From the NCBI GenBank assembly GCA_040905245.1, contig JBBDRX010000077.1, forward strand, positions 1-30,846: a DNA stretch of 30,846 nt, read 5' to 3'. Below the pieces are notes generated by a model that worked only from the letters and a program-made list of their open reading frames with translations, searched no databases and had not been told where the DNA came from. This DNA comes from JBBDRX01 sp040905245. Its GTDB lineage: Bacteria; Bacteroidota; Rhodothermia; Balneolales; Balneolaceae. How positions within the stretch are numbered: position 1 is the first letter of the stretch; every line of letters begins with the position of its first letter. Position numbers and translations under genes: made by a program. Below, piece by piece: positions 15,934-23,903 of this stretch.

Positions 15934-15964
15934 TTGCAGAAAGACTGAGTTATGGTTACTTTCA
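15934..15964 (+). promoter_or_regulatory. Candidate promoter for the TPR lipoprotein pair
   Basis: TTG (15934-15936), 20 bases, then TACTTTCA (15957-15964) fits the Bacteroidota TTG/TAnnTTTG promoter layout with one substitution at the last conserved G region. It lies 40 bases before the ATG at 16005, like the other -7 candidates here. Confidence 0.38.
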
Positions 15965-16004
15965 GGTGATTTTTTCATACAAATCCGACATCAACTGATC
16001 CAAT

Positions 16005-17321
16005 ATGAATTTCAGACTTCTTTTCTCCGCCATCCTGGCAGCCGGTATTTTTGCTGCATGTCAGACAACCGACCCACTTGTACGAAATGCTCAGTCTTCC
16101 ATCCAGCTATTACAATTTGAAGAGGCTCTTGATTACGCCGAGCAGGCCCTTGAAGAGAACCCGGACAACCCTCTCGCTCTCTACTACAAAGGATATGCGC
16201 TCGGTGGAATCGCTGAAGGTCTTCAACCCCCTTCTGACCGACTCTCCTACTATGAAGAGATGAGAGAGAGCATGGATCGCGCGAAAGCGATTGCTGATAC
16301 GATGGACACCCCTCCCAGCGAACTTAGTGAGATTGATGACATCATCGTCAGTATGTGGGCCAACGAGCATAACTCCGGAGCTGAAATCATGACCAGTGAC
16401 AGTGCCCGCCAGGCTACAGAACAGCCGGATCAGACGGCAATGGATCATTTTCAAAATGCGATAACCATTGAGCCGGACAGCTCATTGAGCTACATTGTAC
16501 TTTCCTCGATTCAATATCAGACCGGAGAGATGGAAACGGCGACCCGAACCTACGAGCAGGCGATGGAGCGTATGGAATCACCGGTGTATGAGGACTATGA
16601 GTTTCTGATCAGCCTCTACTTTATGCAAAATCGCTTCGAAGATGCCAGAAACCTCTCTATGGAAGCGATGCAGGCATTTCCTAACGAACCACTCTTTGCG
16701 CAGTTCCTGGCCGACTCCTATCTGGAAACCGGAGAGACGGAAGAGGCACTTGGCATGCTGGAAAACCTGGTGGCCGAAAACCCTGACAACCCTCAATACC
16801 GGTTTGCGTACGGAACGCAGCTCTACAGAGTTGCGGAAGAGGACCTGAACCAGGCGACTTCAAACTATCAGCGAGCCTATCAGATGCAGGAACAGATAGA
16901 ACAGCTCACTCCGTCCGAGCAGGAAGAGATGGCCGGTGAAATTGAGCGAATCGTTGCTGAAGCAGAAGAGTTCGAAAGAGAAGGAAACGAATATGCGGAT
17001 CAGGCCATTGAGCAGATCCAGGCCTCTCTGGACCACAATCCTGAAGACGACAATGCCTACAATGTTCTTGGCATCATCTACCAGAACAGAGCAGCAGCCC
17101 TGTTCGATAGACGGAATAACACCCGTGACAATGAAGAGGCCAGAGAACTGGATGAGCAGGCAAGAGAGACGCTGAACCATGCAAGAGAGTACTATGAACG
17201 GGCCGCTGAGCTGAACCCGGATGAGCCGGCCTACTGGGAATCTCTTTTCCAGGTCTATACGACACTTGGCATGGACGAAGAGGCCCAGGATGCAATGGAA
17301 CGCGCAGGTATTCAGGAGTGA
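16005..17321 (+). CDS. TPR-repeat lipoprotein (first of a paralogous pair)
   Basis: This 438-residue exported lipoprotein has the signal MNFRLLFSAILAAGIF followed by the lipobox AAC, with lipidated C19. Tetratricopeptide-type helices start at about 25 (LQFEEALDYAEQALEENPDNPLALYYKGYAL) and recur near 135-210, 230-260 and 315-430. The repeat idiom ENPDNPQYRFAYG and NPEDDNAYNVLGIIY is clear, and the overall composition is very acidic. The last repeat ends TTLGMDEEAQDAMERAG. TPR lipoproteins usually hold partners at the outer or inner membrane. No partner can be named here. Its stop overlaps the GTG of the next frame (GTGA), and the two proteins share the same layout, so they look like a tandem duplication that has diverged. 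Confidence 0.85.
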   Translation: MNFRLLFSAILAAGIFAACQTTDPLVRNAQSSIQLLQFEEALDYAEQALEENPDNPLALYYKGYALGGIAEGLQPPSDRLSYYEEMRESMDRAKAIADTMDTPPSELSEIDDIIVSMWANEHNSGAEIMTSDSARQATEQPDQTAMDHFQNAITIEPDSSLSYIVLSSIQYQTGEMETATRTYEQAMERMESPVYEDYEFLISLYFMQNRFEDARNLSMEAMQAFPNEPLFAQFLADSYLETGETEEALGMLENLVAENPDNPQYRFAYGTQLYRVAEEDLNQATSNYQRAYQMQEQIEQLTPSEQEEMAGEIERIVAEAEEFEREGNEYADQAIEQIQASLDHNPEDDNAYNVLGIIYQNRAAALFDRRNNTRDNEEARELDEQARETLNHAREYYERAAELNPDEPAYWESLFQVYTTLGMDEEAQDAMERAGIQE

Positions 17322-17362
17322 TACAAGACCCGGAAACCAGTACAATTCAAGCAAAACCATTT

Positions 17363-18580
17363 ATGACTGTTTTCTTAACCCGAACTGCAAGCCTTGCGCT
17401 TGCTTTCGGGTTCTTTTTTTTCGTCTCCTGTACAACCTCACTCTCCACGCTGGAACAAGCTCAGTCATCATTTGATGATGGAGACTATGAACAGGCACTC
17501 TCCAGTGTGGACAAGGCGATCAAAGAGAATCCGGAACAGGCCGATCTGCTGCTTCTGAAAGCAGAAACGTTGCACAAACTTGCCCTGGTAAAGGATCGCC
17601 CCGGAGAACGGACGATCTTTTACCGTGAAATGACAGAGACACTGAAACGGATCGGTCCGGATGTTTCAGAGGAGATTCAGCAGCGAAAAAGAGCCCTTAT
17701 CGGAAATAGCTGGAAAGCCGAACATCAGGCAGGAACCCGTCTCTATCGATCACAAGCGAGTGAACCAACCACTGGTGACGGCCGAATCAACTCCCATTTG
17801 GGTAATGCGATTGAAATCGCCCCCGACAGTATCGACTCCTATCGCATCAAAGCCTCTCACCACTACAATCAGGGAGAGCTGAACAGAGCCATCGAGACGC
17901 TGGAACTTGCAAATCGAAATGTTGCAGACCCTCCGCTCGATATGAGAGAAAAACACGCCTTTCTGCTGCTGGAAGAGGGAAGACTGGAAACAGCGATTGA
18001 GCTCTACTCTACCCTGGCCGACTCCCATCCGGATAATGAACGGATCAAGCATGGCCTGGCCAATGCCTATATACTGGACGGACGGCACAGTGAATCGATT
18101 CAACTGCTTCGCGAATTGATCGAGAGCTCCCCCGATGATGTCTCCTACCATCAGGCTATTGCAACAGAACTCTTTTTTCAGGTACAGCTTCTCATACAGC
18201 AAATGAGGGAAACCAACCCTGATACACTTGCACCGGATTTTGCCACGGAGCTTGAACAGTATCTGAACGAGGCCGAAATACACTATCAATTTGTTATGGA
18301 GCAACACCCCGGAGCCTCCGATGTTACCTACCTTACCGGTGCATTCTATAAAAATACGGCCAGTCAGCTGTTTCAGCTTGCAGAGCATCTGGACTCTCCT
18401 CTCGCAGATCGAGTCGAGGAACTGGCAATTGACCTTCTGACCCGGTCTGTTCCCGTCTGGCAACAACTTGCGGAGACCAATCCTGAAAACTCCGACGTGT
18501 GGCGAAGCATCCATCAAATCTATACCCGTCTCGGAATGATGGAAGAAGCTGAAGAGGCCCAGTCCAACGTCAATTTTTAA
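17363..18580 (+). CDS. TPR-repeat lipoprotein (second of a paralogous pair)
   Basis: From ATG 17363 the protein has 405 residues and a compact lipoprotein signal (FLTRTASLALAFGFFFFVSC, C23). A GTG at 17318 overlapping the previous stop would add 15 polar, acidic residues ahead of the signal, so I prefer the later ATG. TPR helices follow (DDGDYEQALSSVDKAIKENP, GRLETAIELYSTLADSHPDN, GRHSESIQLLRELIESSPDD). It matches its neighbour in plan: an N-terminal repeat with ENP, a 'YREM/YYEEM' helix, a long acidic middle, and a C-terminal YTRLGMMEEAEEAQ that parallels YTTLGMDEEAQDA. The function is unknown. The two likely work together in the envelope. It ends 12 bases before the trans-sulfuration gene, so all three may be one transcript. 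Confidence 0.83.
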   Translation: MTVFLTRTASLALAFGFFFFVSCTTSLSTLEQAQSSFDDGDYEQALSSVDKAIKENPEQADLLLLKAETLHKLALVKDRPGERTIFYREMTETLKRIGPDVSEEIQQRKRALIGNSWKAEHQAGTRLYRSQASEPTTGDGRINSHLGNAIEIAPDSIDSYRIKASHHYNQGELNRAIETLELANRNVADPPLDMREKHAFLLLEEGRLETAIELYSTLADSHPDNERIKHGLANAYILDGRHSESIQLLRELIESSPDDVSYHQAIATELFFQVQLLIQQMRETNPDTLAPDFATELEQYLNEAEIHYQFVMEQHPGASDVTYLTGAFYKNTASQLFQLAEHLDSPLADRVEELAIDLLTRSVPVWQQLAETNPENSDVWRSIHQIYTRLGMMEEAEEAQSNVNF

Positions 18581-18592
18581 CTCTTGCAGTCT

Positions 18593-19729
18593 ATGAAGTT
18601 CAATACCAAAACCATCCATGCCGGGCAATCCCCCGAAGCGACCTCGGGCGCTGTAATGCCCCCCATTTTTCAGACCTCGACCTACGAACAGAAAGGACCC
18701 AATGAACATCAGGGTTACGACTATGCAAGAGTTGGAAACCCGACCCGAACTGCAGCCGAAGCGTTAATTGCCGGCATTGAAGGTGCGAAGTACTGCGCCT
18801 GTTTTGCCAGTGGATGTGCGGCAATGGATGCAATCCTGAAACAGTTCAGGCCCGGTGACCATATCATTGCTTCGGAAGATCTTTACGGAGGGAGTTACCG
18901 TCTTTTTACGGAAGTGTTTGCTCCGTTCGGAATTAAATTTTCATTTGTAGACATGACCGATCCTGAAGAAGTCCGGAATGCCAGGACTTCGGATACAAAA
19001 CTGATCTGGATCGAAACTCCTACCAATCCACTTCTCCGCATTGTCGACATTCAGGCTGTTACTGATATTGCCAGGAAACACGGAATTATCACTGCTGTAG
19101 ACAACACATTTGCATCTCCATACCTCCAGCGTCCCCTGGAACTGGGTGCCGACATGGTCATGCATTCTACAACCAAATATCTGGGTGGACATTCCGATCT
19201 CATTGGCGGAGCTGTTGCCACATCCAGTACCGACCTGATTGAAAAACTGCGTTTCCAGGTCAAAAGCACCGGTGCTGTTCCGGGCCCCATGGACTCTTAT
19301 CTACTACTGCGGGGAATTAAAACACTTTCTGTCCGGATGGACCGTGCTGTAGAAAATGCCCGGCAAATTGCCGACTGGCTGAGCAGCCATAGCGAAACGG
19401 GACAGGTAAACTACCCGGGACTCTCTTCACATCCTCAACACGATATTGCCGCCCGGCAGATGGACGATTTTGGAGCGATGGTCTCTTTTTCGCTGAAAGA
19501 TGACAACCAGGAATCTGCATTCAGATTCATGAAACGAACATCCATCTTTACCCTGGCAGAGAGTCTGGGAGGAGTGGAGTCGCTCATCAGTCATCCCGCA
19601 TCCATGACCCATGGCTCGATCCCGAAGGATGTGCGCGAGGCAGCCGGGCTGAAAGACTCACTCATTCGCCTCTCGGTGGGAATTGAAGATGTGGACGATC
19701 TGATCGCCGACCTCGAGCAGGCATTCTGA
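18593..19729 (+). CDS. PLP-dependent trans-sulfuration enzyme (cystathionine gamma-synthase/lyase family)
   Basis: This Cys/Met-metabolism PLP enzyme has 378 residues from ATG 18593. A TTG at 18584 would add three residues with no support. Family marks are YDYARVGNPTR (42-52), where Tyr and Arg contact the neighbouring subunit's PLP phosphate. ETPTNPLLRI, AVDNTFASPYLQRPLELGAD and HSTTKYLGGHSD follow, with the Schiff-base K195. The C-terminal block ESLISHPASMTH is also present. This could be a cystathionine gamma-synthase (metB), gamma-lyase, or O-acetylhomoserine-type enzyme. The sequence alone does not separate them, so no symbol is given. The absence of a methionine gene neighbour leaves the pathway open. 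It lies 12 bases after the TPR gene with no ribosome site visible. Confidence 0.88.
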   Translation: MKFNTKTIHAGQSPEATSGAVMPPIFQTSTYEQKGPNEHQGYDYARVGNPTRTAAEALIAGIEGAKYCACFASGCAAMDAILKQFRPGDHIIASEDLYGGSYRLFTEVFAPFGIKFSFVDMTDPEEVRNARTSDTKLIWIETPTNPLLRIVDIQAVTDIARKHGIITAVDNTFASPYLQRPLELGADMVMHSTTKYLGGHSDLIGGAVATSSTDLIEKLRFQVKSTGAVPGPMDSYLLLRGIKTLSVRMDRAVENARQIADWLSSHSETGQVNYPGLSSHPQHDIAARQMDDFGAMVSFSLKDDNQESAFRFMKRTSIFTLAESLGGVESLISHPASMTHGSIPKDVREAAGLKDSLIRLSVGIEDVDDLIADLEQAF

Positions 19730-19862
19730 TGCCATTCAATTATATTACAATTCTGTCATAAATCAGCTGTAAGGAATAGATGATTTCTGTATCATATTAC
19801 AAGAGAGACACTTAAAAGATTCTCCCCTACAGTCAGGGTAAACGGCATAAAACTGTTCGAAG

Positions 19863-19891
19863 TTGACATTATTACGCATCCGATTTAAATT
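19863..19891 (+). promoter_or_regulatory. Candidate promoter upstream of porV
   Basis: TTGACA (19863-19868), 17 bases, then TAAATT (19886-19891) fits a sigma-70-like promoter inside the 290-base gap before porV and implies a leader of about 120 bases. The gap also has two ATATTACAA copies (19742-19750 and 19794-19802). No gene is evident there. Confidence 0.35.
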
Positions 19892-20019
19892 GTTTTTTGA
19901 TCATCCAGTTCCGTTGACACACTACTGCAAGGCAAACAATAGCAGAGCATCTGACTTTTGTTAACTCTTGTACCGGGTGCCGTCTCCATGGATGAACAAC
20001 CTATACAAATTGCAGACTC

Positions 20020-21153
20020 ATGAGAAGACTCCTTCGCACTCTCCTTCTTTCAGTCCTCGCAGTCGCCTGGATGACGGGCACCGCCCAGGCACAAGTCGGC
20101 ATCACCTCGGTCCCTTTCCTTCAGATTGAACCTGATTCGAGAGGCGGTGGAATGGGAAATACCGGTGTCGCCATTGCAGACAATGCCGCTGCCATGTTCT
20201 GGAACCCGGCCGGGCTTGGCTTTCAGAAAGGAACCCAGGTCAGCATCACCCATGCAAACTGGCTGCCGGCATTCAACGCGGACCTTTTTTACGACTACCT
20301 GGTCGGTACCTCCCATGTAGAAGGGATCGGGACCTTTGGCGCCCACGTGACTTTTCTCAATCTCGGAGAACAGATCCGAACGGACGATACCGGGCTGGAG
20401 ATGAACCGCTTTAACAGTTATGAACTGGCCACCGGAATCTCCTTCGGACGACAACTCAATGAGTCCTTTGGCGTCGGCGCCGGATTCCGATACATCTACA
20501 GCAGTCTGGCGAGTGGTGAACTGATGACCGGAGAACGGATCAACCCGGGATCCAGCGTCGGCCTGGACCTGGCCATGCTTTACAAAAGCCGGCCGATCCA
20601 GATCCTCTCCCGTGAAAGTCGCTTGCAGGCCGGGATGAACCTTTCGAATATCGGCCCCGGTGTAAACTATACAGACAATTCCGTCAAGGATCCGATCCCG
20701 ACCATTCTGCGGGTTGGATGGGCGCTCTCGATGGAACTGGATCAGGAGGGCTACAACACCATTACCGTCTCCAATGACATCTCCAAAGTGATGGCAAGAA
20801 GCGAACAGGTCGTTGCCAGCGGCGATACCACCTGGCAGCCCATGAATGTGGCCAGGGCGCTGTTCAACTCCTGGGACAGTCTGGAGCGCTTCAATGGTAG
20901 TGAAATGGTCTCACTGAATCTGCTGGAGCAGCTGATGTTCGGTTTCGGGATGGAGTACTGGTACAACCAGCAGTTTGCCCTTCGTACCGGGTACTACTAC
21001 GAGCACCCGGAGAACGGAAACCGTGAGTTTTTAACCTTTGGAGCTGGCATCCGATATAACATCTTCGGTGTAGACTTCAGCTACCTCTATACGCTGGAAG
21101 AGGATCATCCGCTGGCAAACACCATGCGCTTCAGCCTGCTGCTCAATTTTTAG
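20020..21153 (+). CDS. porV: PorV-like type IX secretion outer-membrane protein
   Basis: PorV is an outer-membrane beta-barrel of the FadL-like class that shuttles cargo from the type IX translocon to the attachment complex. The 377 residues begin with a signal peptide (about 1-25, LLRTLLLSVLAVAWMTGTAQA-Q). The family's N-terminal block follows: PDSRGGGMGNTGVAIADNAAAMFWNPAGL. Repeating amphipathic strands such as FGVGAGFRYIYSSLASGE and FALRTGYYYEHP fill the rest, and the last strand ends in F (MRFSLLLNF), the typical barrel C-terminal aromatic. PorQ, PorV and other 'PorV/PorQ family' barrels share this plan, so the exact member is likely but not certain. No other type IX gene is nearby. The leader is a 290-base gap with a possible promoter. 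Confidence 0.75.
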   Translation: MRRLLRTLLLSVLAVAWMTGTAQAQVGITSVPFLQIEPDSRGGGMGNTGVAIADNAAAMFWNPAGLGFQKGTQVSITHANWLPAFNADLFYDYLVGTSHVEGIGTFGAHVTFLNLGEQIRTDDTGLEMNRFNSYELATGISFGRQLNESFGVGAGFRYIYSSLASGELMTGERINPGSSVGLDLAMLYKSRPIQILSRESRLQAGMNLSNIGPGVNYTDNSVKDPIPTILRVGWALSMELDQEGYNTITVSNDISKVMARSEQVVASGDTTWQPMNVARALFNSWDSLERFNGSEMVSLNLLEQLMFGFGMEYWYNQQFALRTGYYYEHPENGNREFLTFGAGIRYNIFGVDFSYLYTLEEDHPLANTMRFSLLLNF

Positions 21154-21212
21154 AGAGTATGCCGGCAACAAGCCACTCTCAAAAGAGCCTGAACCCATCT
21201 ACGGGTCATTCC

Positions 21213-21260
21213 GAATGTAATGACAGGGTAAGCACTCACCGGAGAATCTCTCTTACATTC
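21213..21260. repeat. 8-base inverted repeat in the porV-PASTA gap
   Basis: GAATGTAA (21213-21220) and TTACATTC (21253-21260) are perfect inverted copies 32 bases apart. A smaller stem GTCATT/AATGAC (21205-21210 and 21219-21224) overlaps the left arm, so the two foldings exclude each other. This could be regulatory RNA structure or an operator ahead of the PASTA gene at 21296, or simply chance. Confidence 0.25.
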
Positions 21261-21295
21261 ATTTCCAAGTCGTCGGGAAAACCGTATTTTTAAGT

Positions 21296-22171
21296 ATGAG
21301 TGTGCAAAAAAACAGCACTGTAAATCTTATACGTAACAGTATCATTCTCGCAATTGCCCTTCTGGTTATCGCAGCAGGAACAATCTATGTAATGGACCGA
21401 TGGATCATGCCGGCCTATACCAACTACAATGAAGGGATTACTGTACCGGATATCACCAAACTTCCTCTGGAACAGGCACAGGCGACGCTGGAGCAATATG
21501 GATTGAGGCATGAAGTGCTCGACCGCAGAGCCCACGCGGCATTTCCGGCAGATTACATCATCGATCAGGCTCCTCCCGTCGGTCAGATCGTCAAACCCGA
21601 CAGAAAGGTCTATTTGACCGTCAACACAACAGAGAATCCGTCAGTTACGGTTCCTGATCTGGTCAACATGTCTCTTCGAAATGCCCGGATTCAACTCGAG
21701 AACTACGGTTTGGCAGTGGGTACAATCAGTTATGAATCGTCCCGATTCAGAAGTACGGTACTTCGCCAGTCCGTCCCGGCCGGAGAAACCGTAGACCAGG
21801 GAACTGTGGTAGACCTGGCCATAAGTGACGGACTGGGCGATCAGATGGTTGCAGTTCCCGAACTTGAGGGAGTTCTGCTTTCAGACGCCCAACAGGCGAT
21901 CCGGAAAGCGGGTCTTCGAATTAGAGAAATTCGTTTTCAACCGACGCGAAATACCACACCCAATACGGTACTGAGTTTTACGCCCGATTCCAGAGAGCTT
22001 CGGGAAGGAGAATCACTGAACCTTGTTATTTCAGAACGGTACGATGCCCGGGAAGTGAATGAAGCGGGTGCTGTAATGGACGAAGCTGAAGAGGGTCCCG
22101 AACCGGACCAGGACACTACTGATACAGATAACGAGTCCGAAAGCAATCTACCGAACCCCGTCGAACCCTGA
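21296..22171 (+). CDS. Membrane-anchored PASTA-domain protein without kinase or PBP domain
   Basis: The 291 residues have a short cytoplasmic N-terminus, one membrane helix at about 14-36 (SIILAIALLVIAAGTIYV), and three PASTA domains at about 48-110, 116-178 and 184-246. The signatures are VPDITKLPLEQAQATLEQYGL, VPDLVNMSLRNARIQLENYG and VPELEGVLLSDAQQAIRKAG, each followed by a QxPxxGxxV-like segment. The tail (about 250-291) is strongly acidic (EEGPEPDQDTTDTDNESE). PASTA domains are known to bind peptidoglycan fragments or to brace division proteins. Here they stand alone, with no Ser/Thr kinase or transpeptidase attached. It is 5 bases ahead of rpe and the first of a tightly packed run. Confidence 0.88.
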   Translation: MSVQKNSTVNLIRNSIILAIALLVIAAGTIYVMDRWIMPAYTNYNEGITVPDITKLPLEQAQATLEQYGLRHEVLDRRAHAAFPADYIIDQAPPVGQIVKPDRKVYLTVNTTENPSVTVPDLVNMSLRNARIQLENYGLAVGTISYESSRFRSTVLRQSVPAGETVDQGTVVDLAISDGLGDQMVAVPELEGVLLSDAQQAIRKAGLRIREIRFQPTRNTTPNTVLSFTPDSRELREGESLNLVISERYDAREVNEAGAVMDEAEEGPEPDQDTTDTDNESESNLPNPVEP

Positions 22172-22176
22172 CTTTT

Positions 22177-22866
22177 ATGGAAAAACCCCTTCCACGCCTG
22201 GCCCCATCCATTCTGGCTGCTGATTTTTCCAAACTTGGAGAAGAGATCCAACAGTGCAAGAGTGCAGGAGTATCGTGGATCCACTGTGATATTATGGATG
22301 GACACTTTGTCCCCAATATCAGTTACGGTCCCTTTGTAGTCACCGCAGTTCGAAAATCAGCTCCGGAAATGTTTCTGGACGTACACCTGATGATTGAAGA
22401 GCCGGACCGCTACATCGATCCGTTTATTGATGCAGGAAGCAACCTGGTATCAGTACATTACGAAGCGTGTCCACACCTTCACCGAACCCTGCAACAAATT
22501 AAACAGAAAGGAGCTCTTGCCGGGGTAGCTATTAACCCGGCAACATCGACCCGCTTATTGGAACCGATTCTGAACGTCGCTGACCTGATACTGGTTATGA
22601 GTGTAAACCCCGGTTTCGGTGGCCAGTCGTTTATTGAAAACAGTTTTCGAAAAATTGAAGAGCTGGTGCAGATGCGCAAAGATGCCGGAGCAGATTTTCT
22701 GATTGAGGTAGATGGCGGAGTTTCACTTGAAAACATTCAGAAACTAACCGAAATCGGTGTCGACATTCTGGTTGCCGGAAGTACGGTATTCAGATCCGGA
22801 AAGATCCCTGACCGGATCAGGGATCTCCAGAAACGGGCAGACATCGGATATGGAAAATTAATTTAA
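22177..22866 (+). CDS. rpe: Ribulose-phosphate 3-epimerase
   Basis: It interconverts ribulose-5-phosphate and xylulose-5-phosphate in the pentose phosphate pathway. The 229 residues form a TIM barrel with the family motifs LAPSILAADFSKLGEEI, HCDIMDGHFVPN (metal ligands H36 and D38, Asp near 41), LDVHLMIEEPDRYI, VMSVNPGFGGQSF and IEVDGGVSLENI. The length is usual and no key residue is missing. The gene follows the PASTA protein by 5 bases and precedes phoH by 3, so it is in one transcript with both. No ribosome site is visible before its ATG. Confidence 0.96.
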   Translation: MEKPLPRLAPSILAADFSKLGEEIQQCKSAGVSWIHCDIMDGHFVPNISYGPFVVTAVRKSAPEMFLDVHLMIEEPDRYIDPFIDAGSNLVSVHYEACPHLHRTLQQIKQKGALAGVAINPATSTRLLEPILNVADLILVMSVNPGFGGQSFIENSFRKIEELVQMRKDAGADFLIEVDGGVSLENIQKLTEIGVDILVAGSTVFRSGKIPDRIRDLQKRADIGYGKLI

Positions 22867-22869
22867 CCC

Positions 22870-23892
22870 TTGAACGCAAACAAACCGACAACTCCTATTC
22901 AAACAGCTGAACCTATTACAAAAAAAGTCTTTGCCATCGAAGGGGTAGATCCGGTTCTGATCTTCGGATTTGGCGACGAACATCTTCAAAAACTGGAAAA
23001 TGCCTTTCCCTCCATGAAGATCACGGCCCGTGGCAATCGAATTAAACTGGCTGGCCCTGCAACGGAATTGAACCGACTGATTACAGTACTGGACGAAATC
23101 GTCTCGATCGCCCAAAAAAATCAGGGAGTGTCGGAACATGACGTAGAGACGCTTCTTACGCTGAATGCAGAACCTGCCGGCCGAAGAGAAAAGAGCCACC
23201 CCTTTCAATCGGAGAGCCGTGACATCATTCTTCATACACATCACGGAGAAAATGTTGCAGCCAAGACTCCGGGCCAGCGGGAAATTGTAGAGTCTACCGA
23301 GAACAACGATATTGTGTTTGCGATCGGACCGGCCGGTACCGGAAAAACATTCACGTCTGTCGCACTCGCTGTTCAAGCTCTGAAACAACGCAGTGTCAAG
23401 AAAATAGTTCTTGCAAGGCCTGCGGTCGAAGCAGGTGAAAACCTGGGATTTCTTCCGGGCGATCTGAAAGAGAAGATCGATCCCTATCTGAGACCTCTCT
23501 ATGATGCACTTGAAGAGATGATCGAACTGGAAAAACTGGAATATTATCTGGCCAAAAATATCATTGAAATCGCACCTCTGGCCTATATGAGAGGCCGTAC
23601 TCTCAATAACGCATATGTCATTCTGGACGAGGCTCAAAACGCGACCAACACACAGATGAAAATGTTCCTGACCCGTATCGGATTTAACAGCCGGGCTATT
23701 ATCACCGGGGATATTACACAGACGGACCTTCCCCAGAAACAGCAGTCGGGACTCATTTCCATACAGCAGATCCTGAAGAACATCGAAGGGATCTCGTTTA
23801 TCTACCTGAATCAAAAGGATGTGGTACGACACAAGCTGGTTCGTCAGATTATTGACGCCTACGAAAAATTTGAAGAGCAACAACCCTCATAA
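22870..23892 (+). CDS. PhoH family P-loop ATPase (PhoL type)
   Basis: PhoH-type proteins are ATPases linked to RNA processing and ribosome maturation, often near ybeY. The 340 residues show a PhoH N-terminal segment (about 18-60, FAIEGVDPVLIFG...FPSMKITARGN), the P-loop GPAGTGKT (143-150), and Walker B ILDEAQNAT (241-249) with DEAQ. ARPAVEAGENLGFLPGDLKEK and the conserved GDITQTDLP complete the set. The start is a TTG at 22870: an in-frame stop (TAA 22864-22866) lies three bases ahead, and the N-terminal block above is needed, so no later Met can serve. It is 11 bases ahead of the metallo-hydrolase gene. The gene symbol phoH is used for two subfamilies, so it is left blank. Confidence 0.93.
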   Translation: MNANKPTTPIQTAEPITKKVFAIEGVDPVLIFGFGDEHLQKLENAFPSMKITARGNRIKLAGPATELNRLITVLDEIVSIAQKNQGVSEHDVETLLTLNAEPAGRREKSHPFQSESRDIILHTHHGENVAAKTPGQREIVESTENNDIVFAIGPAGTGKTFTSVALAVQALKQRSVKKIVLARPAVEAGENLGFLPGDLKEKIDPYLRPLYDALEEMIELEKLEYYLAKNIIEIAPLAYMRGRTLNNAYVILDEAQNATNTQMKMFLTRIGFNSRAIITGDITQTDLPQKQQSGLISIQQILKNIEGISFIYLNQKDVVRHKLVRQIIDAYEKFEEQQPS

Positions 23893-23903
23893 TTACGAAT
23901 CAC

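Noticed and set aside
15760..15948. A 62-codon plus-strand frame overlapping the ridA start.
   Set aside because: It overlaps ridA's 5' end and the promoter region of the TPR genes, and the product looks random.
17750..18709. A 319-codon minus-strand frame across the second TPR gene and the start of the PLP enzyme.
   Set aside because: It spans two well-supported plus-strand genes. Its composition is that of an antisense shadow.
19730..20019. The 290-base gap before porV as a site for a riboswitch (SAM) linked to the neighbouring trans-sulfuration gene.
   Set aside because: It lies downstream, not upstream, of that gene, and no conserved riboswitch core is evident.
21154..21183. GAGAGT...ACTCTC with an inner GGC/GCC pair, right after porV, considered as a terminator.
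   Set aside because: It has a large internal loop and an A run rather than a T run after it.
22858..23883. A 341-codon open frame on the minus strand, opposite phoH.
   Set aside because: It is the exact antisense of a conserved PhoH protein, and its product (many Cys, Phe, Arg) resembles no family.
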